Below, piece after piece: positions 7,397 to 17,137 of a stretch of 64,000 nt of DNA. The notes below the pieces were generated by a model. It was not told the origin of the DNA and ran no database searches. It saw only the letters and a list, made by a program, of their open reading frames with translations. The translations under genes were made by a program, and so were the position numbers. The stretch is from Pandoraea faecigallinarum (GTDB taxonomy: Bacteria > Pseudomonadota > Gammaproteobacteria > Burkholderiales > Burkholderiaceae): positions 3,782,001 to 3,846,000 of the forward strand of contig NZ_CP011807.3 in NCBI RefSeq assembly GCF_001029105.3, written 5' to 3'. Numbering within the stretch: the first letter of the stretch is position 1; each line of letters opens with the position of its first letter.

Positions 7397-8956
7397 TCAA
7401 CCGAGATCGACCGGGATGAAAATCTGTTGTCCGTCGCGCTGCACGAGCAACGCGACATTATTGCCCGCCTTCTTGAGCTTCTCGCTCAGTTGCGCGGCGC
7501 TCGTAACGGGCGTGCCGTTGAGCGAGAGGATGATGTCGCCCTCTTCCACCCCGGCCTGCGCCGCCGGACCGCCGGCACGGGCGACCAGCAGCCCGTTCGT
7601 GACCTGCGCTGCACGTTTTTCCTGCGGCGACAGTTCACGCACGGCAAGCCCCAGACGTCCGTGCGTGGCCGAATCGTCGGCGCTCGCGACATCCTTCTTC
7701 TCGCTGAGCGCTCCGATCTTCACACTCACGTCCTGCTTCGCGCCGTTACGCCACACCGTGAGCGTCGCCGTCTGGCCAGGGCGCATATCCGCAATCTTCT
7801 CCGGCAACTGCGCCGAATCTTCGATGGCCGTGCCGTTGACTGCGAGAATCACGTCGCCCGGTTTCAGGTCGGACTTCGCCGCCGGGCCGTTCCTGTCGAT
7901 GGACGACACGAGCGCGCCTGTAGGCTTGGGCAGACCGAACGACTTCGCGAGCGACTGATTCACTTCCTGAATCGCCACACCGATGCGGCCACGACTCACC
8001 TTGCCGTACTGCTGGAGCTGCGTCTTGACCTTCATCGCCATGTCGATCGGAATCGCGAACGACAGGCCCTGGAACCCGCCGGTACGCGAGTAGATCATCG
8101 AGTTGATACCGATGACCTCACCGTTCAGATTGAACAGCGGTCCGCCCGAATTGCCCGGGTTGACCGGCACGTCCGTCTGGATGAACGGCGTGTAGTTCTC
8201 GTCAGGCAGCGCGCGCGCCTTGGCCGACACGATACCTGCCGTTACCGTGTTGTCGAAACCGTACGGCGAACCGATGGCCACGACCCATTCACCGGCCTTC
8301 GACTTCGACGGGTCGCCGATTTTCACCGTCGGCAGGCCCGTGGCGGCAATCTTGAGCAATGCCACGTCACTCGCCTTGTCGCTGCCCACGACCTTCGCCT
8401 TGTACTCGCGCTTGTCGGTGAGTTTCACCGTCACCTGGCTCGCGTCGTCCACGACGTGTGCGTTGGTGAGGATGTAGCCGTCCGGACTCACGATGAAACC
8501 CGACCCGAGACTGCGCGTCGGCCCGCTGCCATCGCCGCCGTCATCGCCATTGCCACCGCCGTCGTTGCCCGGCGCGCCATAGAAACGACGGAAGAACTGA
8601 AACAGCGGGTCGTTCTGATCCATGCCCGGAGGCAGTTGGCTGGCTGCCGAGCCGCGCGGCCCCGAAGGTTTCCCATCGTGCGTCACACTGATGTTGACTA
8701 CGGCGGGTCCGTATTGTTCCGCCAGTTGCGAGAAGTCCGGCACCAGCATGCGGGGCGCGGTATTCGGCGTGTTTTGTCCGCTCGCGGCGAGGGCGGCGGC
8801 GGGAGTGGCCGTGGCCACGCTCGCCGCGCTGGCGTCGCTGACCACTTCCGAGGCGAGCGGCGTCTGCCAGTGCTGGCGCCCCGCGACGTAACCGCCCGTC
8901 AACGCGACGAGCACCGCACCGGCAACCAGCGTACGAGTGAGCTTCGAGGTCCGCAT
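7397..8956 (-). CDS. degP: DegP/DegQ (HtrA, MucD-type) periplasmic serine protease
   Basis: 519-residue envelope protease/chaperone of the HtrA family. An N-terminal hydrophobic segment (about 8-25) exports or anchors it. The trypsin-like domain has catalytic His167 (TNAHVV), Asp197 (KASDVALLKI) and Ser270 (PVNPGNSGGPL). Two PDZ domains follow (about 310-395 and 425-515), the usual DegP/DegQ layout. A Gly/Asp-rich linker (about 128-147) occupies the LA-loop position. AAGGAG lies 6 bases before the ATG. A PmrA/QseB-type box at 9014-9030 lies 58 bases upstream of the start, and a protease-inhibitor gene is divergent. NCBI-type naming would probably be DegQ family serine endoprotease. Confidence 0.95.
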   Translation of the reverse strand: MRTSKLTRTLVAGAVLVALTGGYVAGRQHWQTPLASEVVSDASAASVATATPAAALAASGQNTPNTAPRMLVPDFSQLAEQYGPAVVNISVTHDGKPSGPRGSAASQLPPGMDQNDPLFQFFRRFYGAPGNDGGGNGDDGGDGSGPTRSLGSGFIVSPDGYILTNAHVVDDASQVTVKLTDKREYKAKVVGSDKASDVALLKIAATGLPTVKIGDPSKSKAGEWVVAIGSPYGFDNTVTAGIVSAKARALPDENYTPFIQTDVPVNPGNSGGPLFNLNGEVIGINSMIYSRTGGFQGLSFAIPIDMAMKVKTQLQQYGKVSRGRIGVAIQEVNQSLAKSFGLPKPTGALVSSIDRNGPAAKSDLKPGDVILAVNGTAIEDSAQLPEKIADMRPGQTATLTVWRNGAKQDVSVKIGALSEKKDVASADDSATHGRLGLAVRELSPQEKRAAQVTNGLLVARAGGPAAQAGVEEGDIILSLNGTPVTSAAQLSEKLKKAGNNVALLVQRDGQQIFIPVDLG

Positions 8957-9013
8957 GAGTCTCTCCTTACCGACAACCACGTTTGAACATGACTGCCATC
9001 GTAGAGACGCTCC

Positions 9014-9030
9014 CTTAAGAGAACCTTAAG
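9014..9030. promoter_or_regulatory. Putative PmrA/QseB box CTTAAG-N5-CTTAAG
   Basis: Two exact CTTAAG hexamers separated by five bases, in the gap between divergent degP and the I78 inhibitor gene. The PmrA/QseB family binds direct repeats of CTTAAG/CTTAAT type with N5 spacing, and a regulator of this family is coded at 11127-11846. CTTAAG is its own reverse complement, so the box cannot tell which of the two genes it controls. Seen directly as sequence; function inferred. Confidence 0.6.
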
Positions 9031-9243
9031 GCCGACGATCGGTGGACACTTTCGTGCGTCACCCCCTCAAAAGACACGCATCGGCGGCGAATTGTAGGGC
9101 TCGCTGAGCGCTTTACGTTACGGTTGCCTGCGTTTGAAGGCACAACTCGCGTAGTTCGCCTTGCGGACGACGGATGCCGCTGTCTACGGTGGCGTAGTGG
9201 CGCAATTCCGCGCCGCGTGTTTTTTGCCTACAGGAGAGTCGCG

Positions 9244-9657
9244 ATGCGTACGCAATTGGATCGTCAGGTTTCCCGAGCTTCCCGAGCCCGTCGCTGGATG
9301 GGTGCCGCGGGTGCCTTCATGTGTCTGGCGTTCACGGTGTCTGCCCAAGCCGCCGCCGGCAATGGCAACGGCCCGGGCACCCAAGGTCCGGCCGAATCGA
9401 CGCCGATGCAGGGACAGATGCCGGGGCAGACGCCCGAACCGATGCAGGCACAGAACGGCACCTGCCCGAAGGACGCCCCGGCCGATCAGGCGCTCGTCGG
9501 CAAGTCGCTCGCCGAAGCGAAATCGATGCTGCAAGGATGTCCGTGGCGCATCGGCATGCAGGATGGCAAGGCCATGCCGGTCACGCGCGACCATCGTCCG
9601 GATCGCCGCACGCTCACGATCGAGCATGACAGGATCACCGACGTGACGCGCGGATGA
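9244..9657 (+). CDS. Secreted I78-type peptidase inhibitor
   Basis: 137 residues. A signal peptide runs to about AQA (38). A Gly/Pro/Gln-rich linker follows, then a 65-residue domain from CPKDAPADQALVGKS to DRITDVTRG. That domain fits the inhibitor I78 family (potato-inhibitor-I-like fold), including the characteristic (D)HRPDRRTL...I..V pattern. Members inhibit serine proteases in the periplasm or outside the cell. The start has AGGAG 7 bases upstream. The gene is divergent from degP, shares its intergenic region and a possible PmrA/QseB box, and ends facing the histidine-kinase gene. DegP as its target is inference. Confidence 0.75.
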   Translation: MRTQLDRQVSRASRARRWMGAAGAFMCLAFTVSAQAAAGNGNGPGTQGPAESTPMQGQMPGQTPEPMQAQNGTCPKDAPADQALVGKSLAEAKSMLQGCPWRIGMQDGKAMPVTRDHRPDRRTLTIEHDRITDVTRG

Positions 9658-9708
9658 GCGCCATCACTTGGCGCAAGCACGGTGCCGGTGGCGACACCGG
9701 TGCCGTGC
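9658..9708. terminator. Paired hairpins between convergent inhibitor and kinase genes
   Basis: Two stems in the 69-base gap: a 6-bp stem (9658-9663 with 9669-9674) and a 14-bp stem (9677-9690 with 9695-9708) with a four-base loop and two G-U pairs. No T-run follows, so termination is likely but unproved. Confidence 0.5.
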
Positions 9709-9726
9709 CATGGCGCGAGGAACAAG

Positions 9727-11127
9727 TCAGAGCGCGGGAGGTGCGGACGTCGCGCCGCCGAAGCTCACACGCACGCGCAGCCCGTGGCCATTGCGTGCGT
9801 CGAACAACTCTACGCGCGCACCATGCGCGCGAGCAATGTTGCGCACGATAGCGAGTCCCAGACCGCTGCCTTGTGCGCGCGGCGCGGTATTTTCATCATG
9901 AGCGGCTGGAACCGGCGCCTCGGGAGACGTCTGACCTTGCGCCGTTGCCGCACCACCGCGGAAGAAGCGATCGAACACCCGTTCGCGCTCGGCGGGCGGG
10001 ATACCCGGTCCCGTATCCTCGATCTCGACGACCGGCGACGGCGACGCCGACACCAGGCGCACGTCCACGCGCCCGCCGCGTGGCGTGTACTTCAGCGCGT
10101 TGTCGACGAGATTGCCGAAGAGCGTCTGCAATGCATCGGCGTCGCCTCGTACGCGACTGATGGCCGCGAGCGCATCGGGCGCGTCGAGCCCGAGATCGAT
10201 GCCGCGCGCCACCGCCAAAGGCGCGTGATGCGCCACCACGTCCTGCAACAACGGCGCGAGCGGCAATTCGGCGAAAGCGGCGGCGGCGCGCGCGGCATCC
10301 GGCTCCTGACGCGCCAGCGTCAGCAATTGCGCCACCATGTGCGACGAACGGCGCACGCCCTCACGCAGGTCGCGCATCGCTTCGGCACGCGCCTGCTCGG
10401 TGTGTGCGCGTTCCAGCAACTGCACCTGAAGTTGCAGGGCGGCCAGCGGCGTTCGAAGTTCGTGCGCAGCGTCGGCAACAAAGGCCTTCTGTTGCACCAG
10501 CGCTTCGTCGAGCCGGCCGAGCAGGCTGTTGAGCGCACGCACCAGCGGCCTCACCTCATCGGGCAATCCCGCTTCGGGGAACGCCTCCATCGCGCCGGGC
10601 GCACGCGCGTCGAGCGCCTTCGTCACGCGACGCAGCGGCCGCAGCCCGCGCCCGACCACGATCCAGACAAGCAGCCCCAGTAGCGGCATGGCCACCACCA
10701 GCGGCAACAATGTGCGCAGCGCCATCGACACGGCGAGCGAATCGCGGATGACCATCGGCTGCGCGAGCTGCACAACGTTGTCGCCAACGAGCGCCGCGTA
10801 GACGCGCCAGTCGCCAGCCGGTGTCCGCACGGTCGTGAAACCGAGTTCGGCGCGTGGCGGCAGCGGCGTGCGCGGATGCGAGTAATACAACTCCACGCCG
10901 TTGCGGCTCCATATCTGGATGACGAGACCTTCCGTGTCGTTATGCTCGCCCGGCACGCTCGAAAACGATTCGGCAGGCAACGACAACGCCATCTGTTGCA
11001 ATTGGAAGTCGAACAGTTCGTTGGCCTCGGTACGCGCCTGGCGGAAGATGGCAATGCCCGCGAGAACCAGCGCGACGGCCAGCGTTATCAACAGCCCCAC
11101 GAGAAGACGACGGCGGATCGAGCGCAT
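9727..11127 (-). CDS. QseC/PmrB-like sensor histidine kinase
   Basis: 466-residue membrane sensor kinase. TM1 is LLVGLLITLAVALVLAGIAI; the periplasmic loop is about 120 residues; TM2 is LLPLVVAMPLLGLLVWIVV. The HisKA motif is AAHELRTPLAAL (catalytic His). The ATPase domain has LFGNLVDNALKYTP (N box), DTGPGIPP (G1) and GSGLGLAIV (G2). The start at 11127 overlaps the regulator stop by one base (TGATG), with GGAGG 7 bases upstream. Together with the upstream regulator it forms a QseBC/PmrAB-type system, which in relatives responds to metal ions, peptides or adrenergic signals; the signal here is unknown. Confidence 0.9.
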   Translation of the reverse strand: MRSIRRRLLVGLLITLAVALVLAGIAIFRQARTEANELFDFQLQQMALSLPAESFSSVPGEHNDTEGLVIQIWSRNGVELYYSHPRTPLPPRAELGFTTVRTPAGDWRVYAALVGDNVVQLAQPMVIRDSLAVSMALRTLLPLVVAMPLLGLLVWIVVGRGLRPLRRVTKALDARAPGAMEAFPEAGLPDEVRPLVRALNSLLGRLDEALVQQKAFVADAAHELRTPLAALQLQVQLLERAHTEQARAEAMRDLREGVRRSSHMVAQLLTLARQEPDAARAAAAFAELPLAPLLQDVVAHHAPLAVARGIDLGLDAPDALAAISRVRGDADALQTLFGNLVDNALKYTPRGGRVDVRLVSASPSPVVEIEDTGPGIPPAERERVFDRFFRGGAATAQGQTSPEAPVPAAHDENTAPRAQGSGLGLAIVRNIARAHGARVELFDARNGHGLRVRVSFGGATSAPPAL

Positions 11128-11846
11128 CAGGTCGCCTCCGGAGCATCGTTCACATCGCTCACATCGTTCGCCTCGTCCATGCCGCCGACGTTGGCCGGCA
11201 TCATGTAGCCGACGCCGCGCACGGTACGAATGGCGTCGGCCCCGAGTTTCTTGCGCAGGCCGTGCACGTGGACTTCGACGGCATTGCTCGCGACCTCCTC
11301 TCCCCAGCCATAGATGCGTTCTTCGAGTTGCGTCTTCGACAACACGGCGCCGGGACGGTGGAGTAACGCTTCGAGCACGGCATATTCGCGCGCCGACAGC
11401 ACGACGGGCGAGCCGTTGCACGAGACCTGACGTGTAGCCGGATCGAGCACGATACCGCCGTGACGCAGCAGCGGTTCGCTGCGCCCGGCCTGACGCCGCA
11501 CGAGCGCACGCAGCCGTGCGGCGAGTTCGTCGAGATCGAACGGTTTGACGAGGTAGTCGTCCGCCCCGGCATCGAGGCCTTTGACGCGGTCCGCCACAGC
11601 GTCGCGCGCCGTGGCGATCAGCACCGGTAATGTCTGCCCGCGCCCACGCAACGTACGTAGCACGTCGATGCCGTCGCGACGCGGCAGACCGAGGTCGAGC
11701 AGCAGCGCGTCGTACGACTCGACAGCGAGCGCATCGAGTGCGCGCTGGCCGTCGCCGACATGGTCGACCGTCCATCCGTCCTGCCGCAGCCCTTTCGCGA
11801 CGGCTGTCGCAATCATCGTGTCGTCTTCCACCAACAGGATTCGCAT
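11127..11846 (-). CDS. OmpR-family response regulator, QseB/PmrA-like
   Basis: 239 residues. The receiver domain starts MRILLVEDDTMIATAVAKGL, carries the phospho-acceptor Asp in DALLLDLGLPRRDGIDVL, and ends with KPFDLDELAARLRAL. The winged-helix domain has LSAREYAVLEALLHRPG and the recognition helix in SNAVEVHVHGLRKKLG. The pattern is closest to QseB/PmrA/BasR. The last residues (EANDVSDVNDAPEAT) come from a degenerate 9-bp repeat. It is first in the pair, with the kinase translationally coupled. A matching box lies upstream of degP; none was found before this gene. Confidence 0.9.
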   Translation of the reverse strand: MRILLVEDDTMIATAVAKGLRQDGWTVDHVGDGQRALDALAVESYDALLLDLGLPRRDGIDVLRTLRGRGQTLPVLIATARDAVADRVKGLDAGADDYLVKPFDLDELAARLRALVRRQAGRSEPLLRHGGIVLDPATRQVSCNGSPVVLSAREYAVLEALLHRPGAVLSKTQLEERIYGWGEEVASNAVEVHVHGLRKKLGADAIRTVRGVGYMMPANVGGMDEANDVSDVNDAPEAT

Positions 11847-12136
11847 GAATCGAGCACCGTTATATGCGTTGTCCGAGCGTCACATGACGGGCGCGCAACG
11901 TCGCATGATGTTGCCTTCGAGTGACATTCCGCCCGGAATTCGACTCATTGTAGCGACAGTTAGCGGCACGCCGGACTTACAATGGCACGCACGCGCCGCG
12001 CGCCAAGACGCATTCGCGGCCAACTTTACCGCTTAACATTGCTGCACAGCCGCGTCCGCTCCGGCTCTGTTTGTGCCCCTCGCGCATTCGGTCCGCACGG
12101 TTTCGCTGCGCGCAACATTGGAGAACCCCGCCCGCC

Positions 12137-13762
12137 ATGCGCGTCCCTCGCCTGTCCTTCTTGCCCCGCTTGTCGTTTCTGCCCATCCCGCCCCTCCCGC
12201 CCCTCCTGCCCCGCTCGGCACGCCGCACCGGCGTCCTCCATGCCGCTCGCGCCCGCCTAACAGCCTTGAGCGCGGCGCTGAGCATGGCAATGCTCGTGAG
12301 CGCACCGGTGCAGGCGAAGCCCGCCAGGCTCGCGAAGCAGGCGCCCAGGGTCCCGGTCACCGCGGCGCACGCCACCCCGCTGCCGCAGCCGCTGGCGCGC
12401 GCGCTTGCCGCGAGCAAGGTCCCCGCGTCGCATGTGAGTGTCATCGTGGCGAAGGTCGACAATCCGCTTCAGACACGGGGCGCGATTCCCGCACCGATGC
12501 TCGCGCTCAACCCCAACGTGCCGCGCAATCCGGCGTCGACCATGAAGCTCGTCACGACGATCGTCGCCCTCGACACGCTCGGTCCGGATTACCGCTGGCG
12601 CACGCAGGCGTTCACCGACGGGTATTCGGACGGCCGCACGCTCAACGGCAACCTGTACTTCAAGGGCACCGGTGATCCGAAGCTCGTACCCGAGGAGATG
12701 GAAAAGTTCGTGGCGGAACTGCACAACGCGGGCGTGACGAACATCAATGGCGACATCGTGCTCGACCGCTCGGCGTACAGCGCCGACATCGGCGCACAGG
12801 GCCCCATCGACGGCGACACCGACCGCCCTTACAACGTCTCGCCCGACCCGCTGCTGTACTCGTTCAAGGCAATGTCGTTCACGTTCACCAGCAATCCGAA
12901 CGGCACGGTGGATGTCGGTGTGCTGCCGCCGCTCGCGAACCTGCAGGTCTCGAACGAGATGTCCTCGGTGCCCGCCGGCAATTGCGGCGACTGGCTCACC
13001 CGCATTCACCCGACCCTCAGCACGACGCCCGACGGCGCGTATCTCGCGCACTTCTCCGGGGCCTATCCGGCGTCGTGCGAAGACAAGGGATGGAACATTG
13101 CGGCGCCCGATCGCGACCGCTTCTTCCTCGGCGGGTTTCGCGCCCTGTGGCAGGCGTCGGGCGGACAGTTCAACGGCAATGTGCGGACCGGTACCGTGCC
13201 GCCGGGTGCGCGCCTTCTTGTCACGCATCGCGGTCAGACACTGGCGCAAGTCGTGCACGACATGAACAAGTTCAGCAACAACGTGATGGCACGGCAACTG
13301 TTCCTCACGCTCGGGCTGAGCGCCGATGGCAAAACGCCGGCAAGCATCGCCCGTTCGCGTGAAGTCCTTAACCGCTGGCTCGAGAAGAACGATCTCGCCA
13401 TGCCGAGTCTCGTCGTGGAGAATGGTTCGGGCCTCTCTCGCATGGAGCGCATCAGCGCCATGGAACTGGCGCGTGTGCTGCAGCACGGCATCAACAGCCC
13501 GACCGGTCAGGTGCTTGTCGAGTCGATGCCGACGGTCGGTGTGGATGGCACCATGCGCAATCGTCTGGTCGATCGCGAAGTCGCGGGCAACGCGCATATG
13601 AAGACAGGCACGCTCGACGACGTGGGCGCGGTCGCCGGTTACGTCGCCACACGTTCGGGCAGTACCTACGTCGTGGTGTCGCTCATCAACGACCCACGCG
13701 CCAGCAACGCACGGGGGTTCAACGACGCCCTGATTTCCTGGGTGTACGAAAACGCACCGTAA
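12137..13762 (+). CDS. dacB: D-alanyl-D-alanine carboxypeptidase/endopeptidase DacB (PBP4)
   Basis: 541-residue penicillin-binding protein of the peptidase S13 family, acting on peptidoglycan cross-links in the periplasm. Residues 1-60 are a long Pro/Leu/Arg-rich signal region ending APVQA. The active-site motifs are SxxK as STMK (Ser134, Lys137), SxN as SNN (380-382) and KTG (489-491). An in-frame start 66 bases upstream is possible; the ATG at 12137 has GGAG about 13 bases away, so the N-terminus is not certain. Catalytic residues are all present, so it should be active. Confidence 0.93.
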   Translation: MRVPRLSFLPRLSFLPIPPLPPLLPRSARRTGVLHAARARLTALSAALSMAMLVSAPVQAKPARLAKQAPRVPVTAAHATPLPQPLARALAASKVPASHVSVIVAKVDNPLQTRGAIPAPMLALNPNVPRNPASTMKLVTTIVALDTLGPDYRWRTQAFTDGYSDGRTLNGNLYFKGTGDPKLVPEEMEKFVAELHNAGVTNINGDIVLDRSAYSADIGAQGPIDGDTDRPYNVSPDPLLYSFKAMSFTFTSNPNGTVDVGVLPPLANLQVSNEMSSVPAGNCGDWLTRIHPTLSTTPDGAYLAHFSGAYPASCEDKGWNIAAPDRDRFFLGGFRALWQASGGQFNGNVRTGTVPPGARLLVTHRGQTLAQVVHDMNKFSNNVMARQLFLTLGLSADGKTPASIARSREVLNRWLEKNDLAMPSLVVENGSGLSRMERISAMELARVLQHGINSPTGQVLVESMPTVGVDGTMRNRLVDREVAGNAHMKTGTLDDVGAVAGYVATRSGSTYVVVSLINDPRASNARGFNDALISWVYENAP

Positions 13763-13951
13763 CTTGGGTTAAGTCTCCGTCTGCCGAGGAGACACTCCAG
13801 GCGGGCGGACCTATTTGACGTTTCCCTCTAACACGGCGCCGGCGCGGTCCGTTCGCGTCAGAATAGACGTTCCATCGGTGTCACCCGCGCCAGACCCATG
13901 AGATGCGGGGACACCGGTTCAGATGACCCAATCGTGAGGAGACGCGAGGTC

Positions 13952-14827
13952 ATGAACGTCGAACTGATTCTGCTGGCGCTCGCACCGGTATTCATGCTGT
14001 GCATTGGCATCGAAGCCTGGTACTGGCGGCGCCGCCGCCCAGGCATGTACAGCCTCAAGGACACCGTGAGCAACGCCACACTCGCGCTCATGCACCAGGG
14101 CGCCGACAAACTCGCGTGGCTGCTCATCGTGCCGGTCTACGCGTGGCTCTACGACCATCACCGCCTGTTCACGATGCCCGCCGGCTGGGTCGGCTTCCTG
14201 CTGCTGTTCGTCGTGCAGGACTTCCTCTATTACGTATTCCATCGCGCCAGTCACCGCATTCGCTGGCTGTGGGCCGCGCACGTCGTGCATCACTCGTCGG
14301 AGCGTCTGAATCTGTCCACAGCCTTCCGCCAGAGTCTGATGTATCCCGTTGCGGGCATGTGGCTGTTCTGGACGCCGATGGCGCTCATCGGTTTCACGCC
14401 CACGCAGATCGTGGGCGTAGTACTGCTCAATCTCGCTTTCCAGTTCTTCGTGCACACGCAGGCGATCCCGAAGCTCGGCTGGCTGGAGTATGTGCTCAAC
14501 ACGCCCTCGATCCATCGGGCGCATCACGCGCGCAATCCCCGTTACATCGACCGCAATTACGCGGGCGTGCTGGTCGTCTGGGATCGTCTGTTCGGCTCTT
14601 ACGTCGAGGAGAGCGATGCCGAGCCCTGCGAATTCGGCATCGTCGATCAGATTCACACGCACAATCCGATCACGCTGACGTTTCATGAGTGGCGCACGAT
14701 GGCACACGATGCCGTCACGATGCCGGGCTGGCACAACAAATGGATGGCGCTGTTCGGACCGCCGGAATGGCGGCATGCGTGGCAGGCGTCGCAGCGCACG
14801 CAGCCCCCGCAAGTCACGCAAGGGTAA
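13952..14827 (+). CDS. Sterol desaturase / fatty acid hydroxylase family membrane protein
   Basis: 291 residues with four to five membrane segments. The three histidine clusters that hold the di-iron centre are present: HRASHR, then HVVHHSS, then HRAHHARN in the C-terminal third. GAGGAG lies upstream of the chosen ATG. In bacteria members act on lipids or hopanoid/sterol-like substrates; the substrate here cannot be told. It ends 7 bases from the stop of the convergent sua5 gene. Confidence 0.85.
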   Translation: MNVELILLALAPVFMLCIGIEAWYWRRRRPGMYSLKDTVSNATLALMHQGADKLAWLLIVPVYAWLYDHHRLFTMPAGWVGFLLLFVVQDFLYYVFHRASHRIRWLWAAHVVHHSSERLNLSTAFRQSLMYPVAGMWLFWTPMALIGFTPTQIVGVVLLNLAFQFFVHTQAIPKLGWLEYVLNTPSIHRAHHARNPRYIDRNYAGVLVVWDRLFGSYVEESDAEPCEFGIVDQIHTHNPITLTFHEWRTMAHDAVTMPGWHNKWMALFGPPEWRHAWQASQRTQPPQVTQG

Positions 14828-14833
14828 GAGGCG

Positions 14834-15889
14834 TCAGGCGATGCGTTCGAAAGCCGCGGCCGCCCGGCCGAGACGGTCGGCGACAGCGGCCCACGCGGGC
14901 GTGTCGGGCAGGCGTTCGAAAAGGATATGCGTGACGTTGGCGCGGTCGAGGCGTCGCAGCATCGCGTACAGGTCGGTCGCCAGTGCGGCGGGCGTTGCGG
15001 GCAGCACGATCTTCACGATGCCGTCGGACTCGGCAATGTCGACCGGCAGGGCCGCCAGCGTCGGCGCGAATGCCACCACCGCCACGCGCTCACCCGCCGG
15101 GTGGACAGCCAACGCCGCCGCAAACTGAGCGGCGTCGCACAGATACAGCGGCGTGCGCGGAGCGTAATGCGCCTTGAGTGTGCCCGAGGCGCGCGGCGCG
15201 TCGCTGTCCTGCCCGGGCAGACGCGGCATCTCGCCCAGCACTTCGGCGATCTGCGCGGGCGTAATATGCCCAGGACGCAGCAGCGCCGGGAACCCACGCG
15301 AGAGATCCACGATCGTCGACTCGATGCCGACGGCCGCCTCGCCGCCATCGAGCACATGAACGGTCACGCCCGGCAGACCGGCGAATTCGTCACGCACGTG
15401 CTGTGCGGCGGTCGGACTCACCTGCCCGAAACGATTGGCCGACGGCGCGGCCACGCCGCCCTGCCCGCCCTTGATACGTTCGAACTCGCGCAACAACGCC
15501 TGTGCCACTGGATGCGACGGGCAACGCAGACCGACCGAATCCTGACCGCCGGAGACAGCGTCGGGGATATGCGGGGCGCGCTTGAGAATGAGCGTGAGCG
15601 GACCGGGCCAGAACGCGTCCATCAGCTTGCGGGCAGCCGGCGTGACGTCGTCGCTCCAGTAACCGGGATCGCCGTCCGGTGAAAAATGCACGATGACCGG
15701 ATGATTGGCCGGTCGCCCCTTCGCCGCGTAAATCGCCGCCACGGCGGCAGGACTCTCGGCGTCGCCGCCGAGGCCATAGACCGTTTCCGTCGGGAACGCG
15801 ACCAGTTCGCCCGCGGCGAGTTGTTCCGCCGCTCTGGTGATGGCCTCGGCGGACGGCATGACGATGCGCGGCAGATCGGGCGTGGTCAT
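14834..15889 (-). CDS. L-threonylcarbamoyladenylate synthase (Sua5 form)
   Basis: 351-residue enzyme making threonylcarbamoyl-AMP from threonine, bicarbonate and ATP, the first step of t6A37 tRNA modification. The YrdC domain (about 1-205) has GEVLVAFPTETVYGLG-like residues, YAAKGRPANHPVIVHF and VAAPSANRFGQVSPT. A C-terminal Sua5 domain (about 235-345) follows a linker with PGMLKAHYAP-like sequence, so this is the long Sua5 form, not the short TsaC. It starts 4 bases after the purK stop and is the last gene of the purC-purE-purK-sua5 unit. Confidence 0.93.
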   Translation of the reverse strand: MTTPDLPRIVMPSAEAITRAAEQLAAGELVAFPTETVYGLGGDAESPAAVAAIYAAKGRPANHPVIVHFSPDGDPGYWSDDVTPAARKLMDAFWPGPLTLILKRAPHIPDAVSGGQDSVGLRCPSHPVAQALLREFERIKGGQGGVAAPSANRFGQVSPTAAQHVRDEFAGLPGVTVHVLDGGEAAVGIESTIVDLSRGFPALLRPGHITPAQIAEVLGEMPRLPGQDSDAPRASGTLKAHYAPRTPLYLCDAAQFAAALAVHPAGERVAVVAFAPTLAALPVDIAESDGIVKIVLPATPAALATDLYAMLRRLDRANVTHILFERLPDTPAWAAVADRLGRAAAAFERIA

Positions 15890-15892
15890 CGT

Positions 15893-17086
15893 TCAGTCTT
15901 CCAGCGGGATATCGAGGCTCGCCGCTGCCGTCACGCAGGCGTGCCGCGCTTCGTCGAGCGAGGCCCCGGCGAACGTGATGTGCCCCATCTTGCGGCCCAC
16001 GCGCGCGTCTTCCTTGCCGTAGAGATGCAGGCGGGCGGAAGGCAGCGCCACCACGTCGGCCCACGCGGGCACTCGCGCCCGGTCCTTTGCAGGACCTTCG
16101 AACCAGACGTCGCCCAGCACGTTGAGCATCACCGCAGGCGAATGCTGGCGTGTCTCGCCGAGCGGCAGTCCGGCCATCGCGCGCACCTGCTGATCGAACT
16201 GGCTCGATGCGCAGGCATCGATCGTGTAGTGACCGCTGTTGTGCGGGCGCGGCGCCATTTCGTTTGCCACGAGCGAGCCGTCCTTCAGGATGAAGAACTC
16301 GACGCACAGCACGCCCACATAATCCATTTGCGACGCAATCGCTGCGGCCGCCGCGCGTGCGGCGTCGGCAATGGCCGGCGCCGCATCGGGCGCGGGGACA
16401 GTGGTGGTCGCGAGAATACCGTCGATGTGCACGTTCTGCGCGAGCGGATACGTGGCCACCGCACCATCGGCACCGCGAGCGCTCAGCACCGAGACTTCGA
16501 AGGCCAGTGCCAGGCGCTTTTCCAGCACGCACGGCACGCCACCGAGCGCGGCATAGGCCTCGCGGGCTTCGGCCGCGGTGTTCACGCGCACCTGCCCCTT
16601 ACCGTCGTAGCCCAGGCGTGCCGTCTTGAGAATGCCGGGCAACACGCTCTCGATGGCCGAATCGCCGATGGCGGCGAGCGCTTCGTTCGATTCGATCACC
16701 AGATGCGGCGCGACAGGCACGCCGCAACTTTCGATGAAACGCTTCTCCGCGACACGATCCTGCGCAATCGCGACGCAGCGCCCGGCGGGGCTCACGGTCG
16801 TGGTTCGGGCCAGGAAGTCGAGCGACTGCGCCGGCACGTTCTCGAACTCGGTCGAGACGGCCGGACATAGCGTGGCCAGCTCGGTCAGGGCCGTTTCGTC
16901 GCGATAGTCCGCGACGATCAGTCGATCGGCCACGGCGCCGGCCGGACAACGCGGGTCCGGGTCCAGCACGCAAACCTTGTAACCCATCGACTGGGCGGCA
17001 AAACAGAACATGCGGCCGAGTTGGCCGCCGCCCAGCATGCCCAGCCATTGGCCGGGAAGGACAGGCGCAGCGGAGGCAGAATTCAT
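15893..17086 (-). CDS. purK: N5-carboxyaminoimidazole ribonucleotide synthetase PurK
   Basis: 397-residue ATP-grasp enzyme converting AIR, bicarbonate and ATP to N5-CAIR in purine synthesis. The N-terminus carries [13 protein letters not shown] and the [13 protein letters not shown] stretch typical of PurK. The ATP-grasp region has [12 protein letters not shown] and [11 protein letters not shown], then [18 protein letters not shown]. It lies 51 bases downstream of purE and is followed after 3 bases by sua5. Its product is the substrate of PurE. Confidence 0.96.
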   Translation of the reverse strand: MNSASAAPVLPGQWLGMLGGGQLGRMFCFAAQSMGYKVCVLDPDPRCPAGAVADRLIVADYRDETALTELATLCPAVSTEFENVPAQSLDFLARTTTVSPAGRCVAIAQDRVAEKRFIESCGVPVAPHLVIESNEALAAIGDSAIESVLPGILKTARLGYDGKGQVRVNTAAEAREAYAALGGVPCVLEKRLALAFEVSVLSARGADGAVATYPLAQNVHIDGILATTTVPAPDAAPAIADAARAAAAAIASQMDYVGVLCVEFFILKDGSLVANEMAPRPHNSGHYTIDACASSQFDQQVRAMAGLPLGETRQHSPAVMLNVLGDVWFEGPAKDRARVPAWADVVALPSARLHLYGKEDARVGRKMGHITFAGASLDEARHACVTAAASLDIPLED

Positions 17087-17137
17087 CTTCGTGAAAGCGC
17101 AGGCAGTAGCGGGGACGTTGGGGGACGTTGGCTTCTT

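Noticed and set aside
11128..11775. Upstream extension of the sensor kinase frame into the regulator gene
   Set aside because: The frame is open but the sequence is an out-of-frame reading of the response regulator; the TGATG overlap and ribosome site fix the real start at 11127.
14834..15889. Short TsaC (YrdC only)
   Set aside because: The protein has a full C-terminal Sua5 domain, so the long form is the better name.
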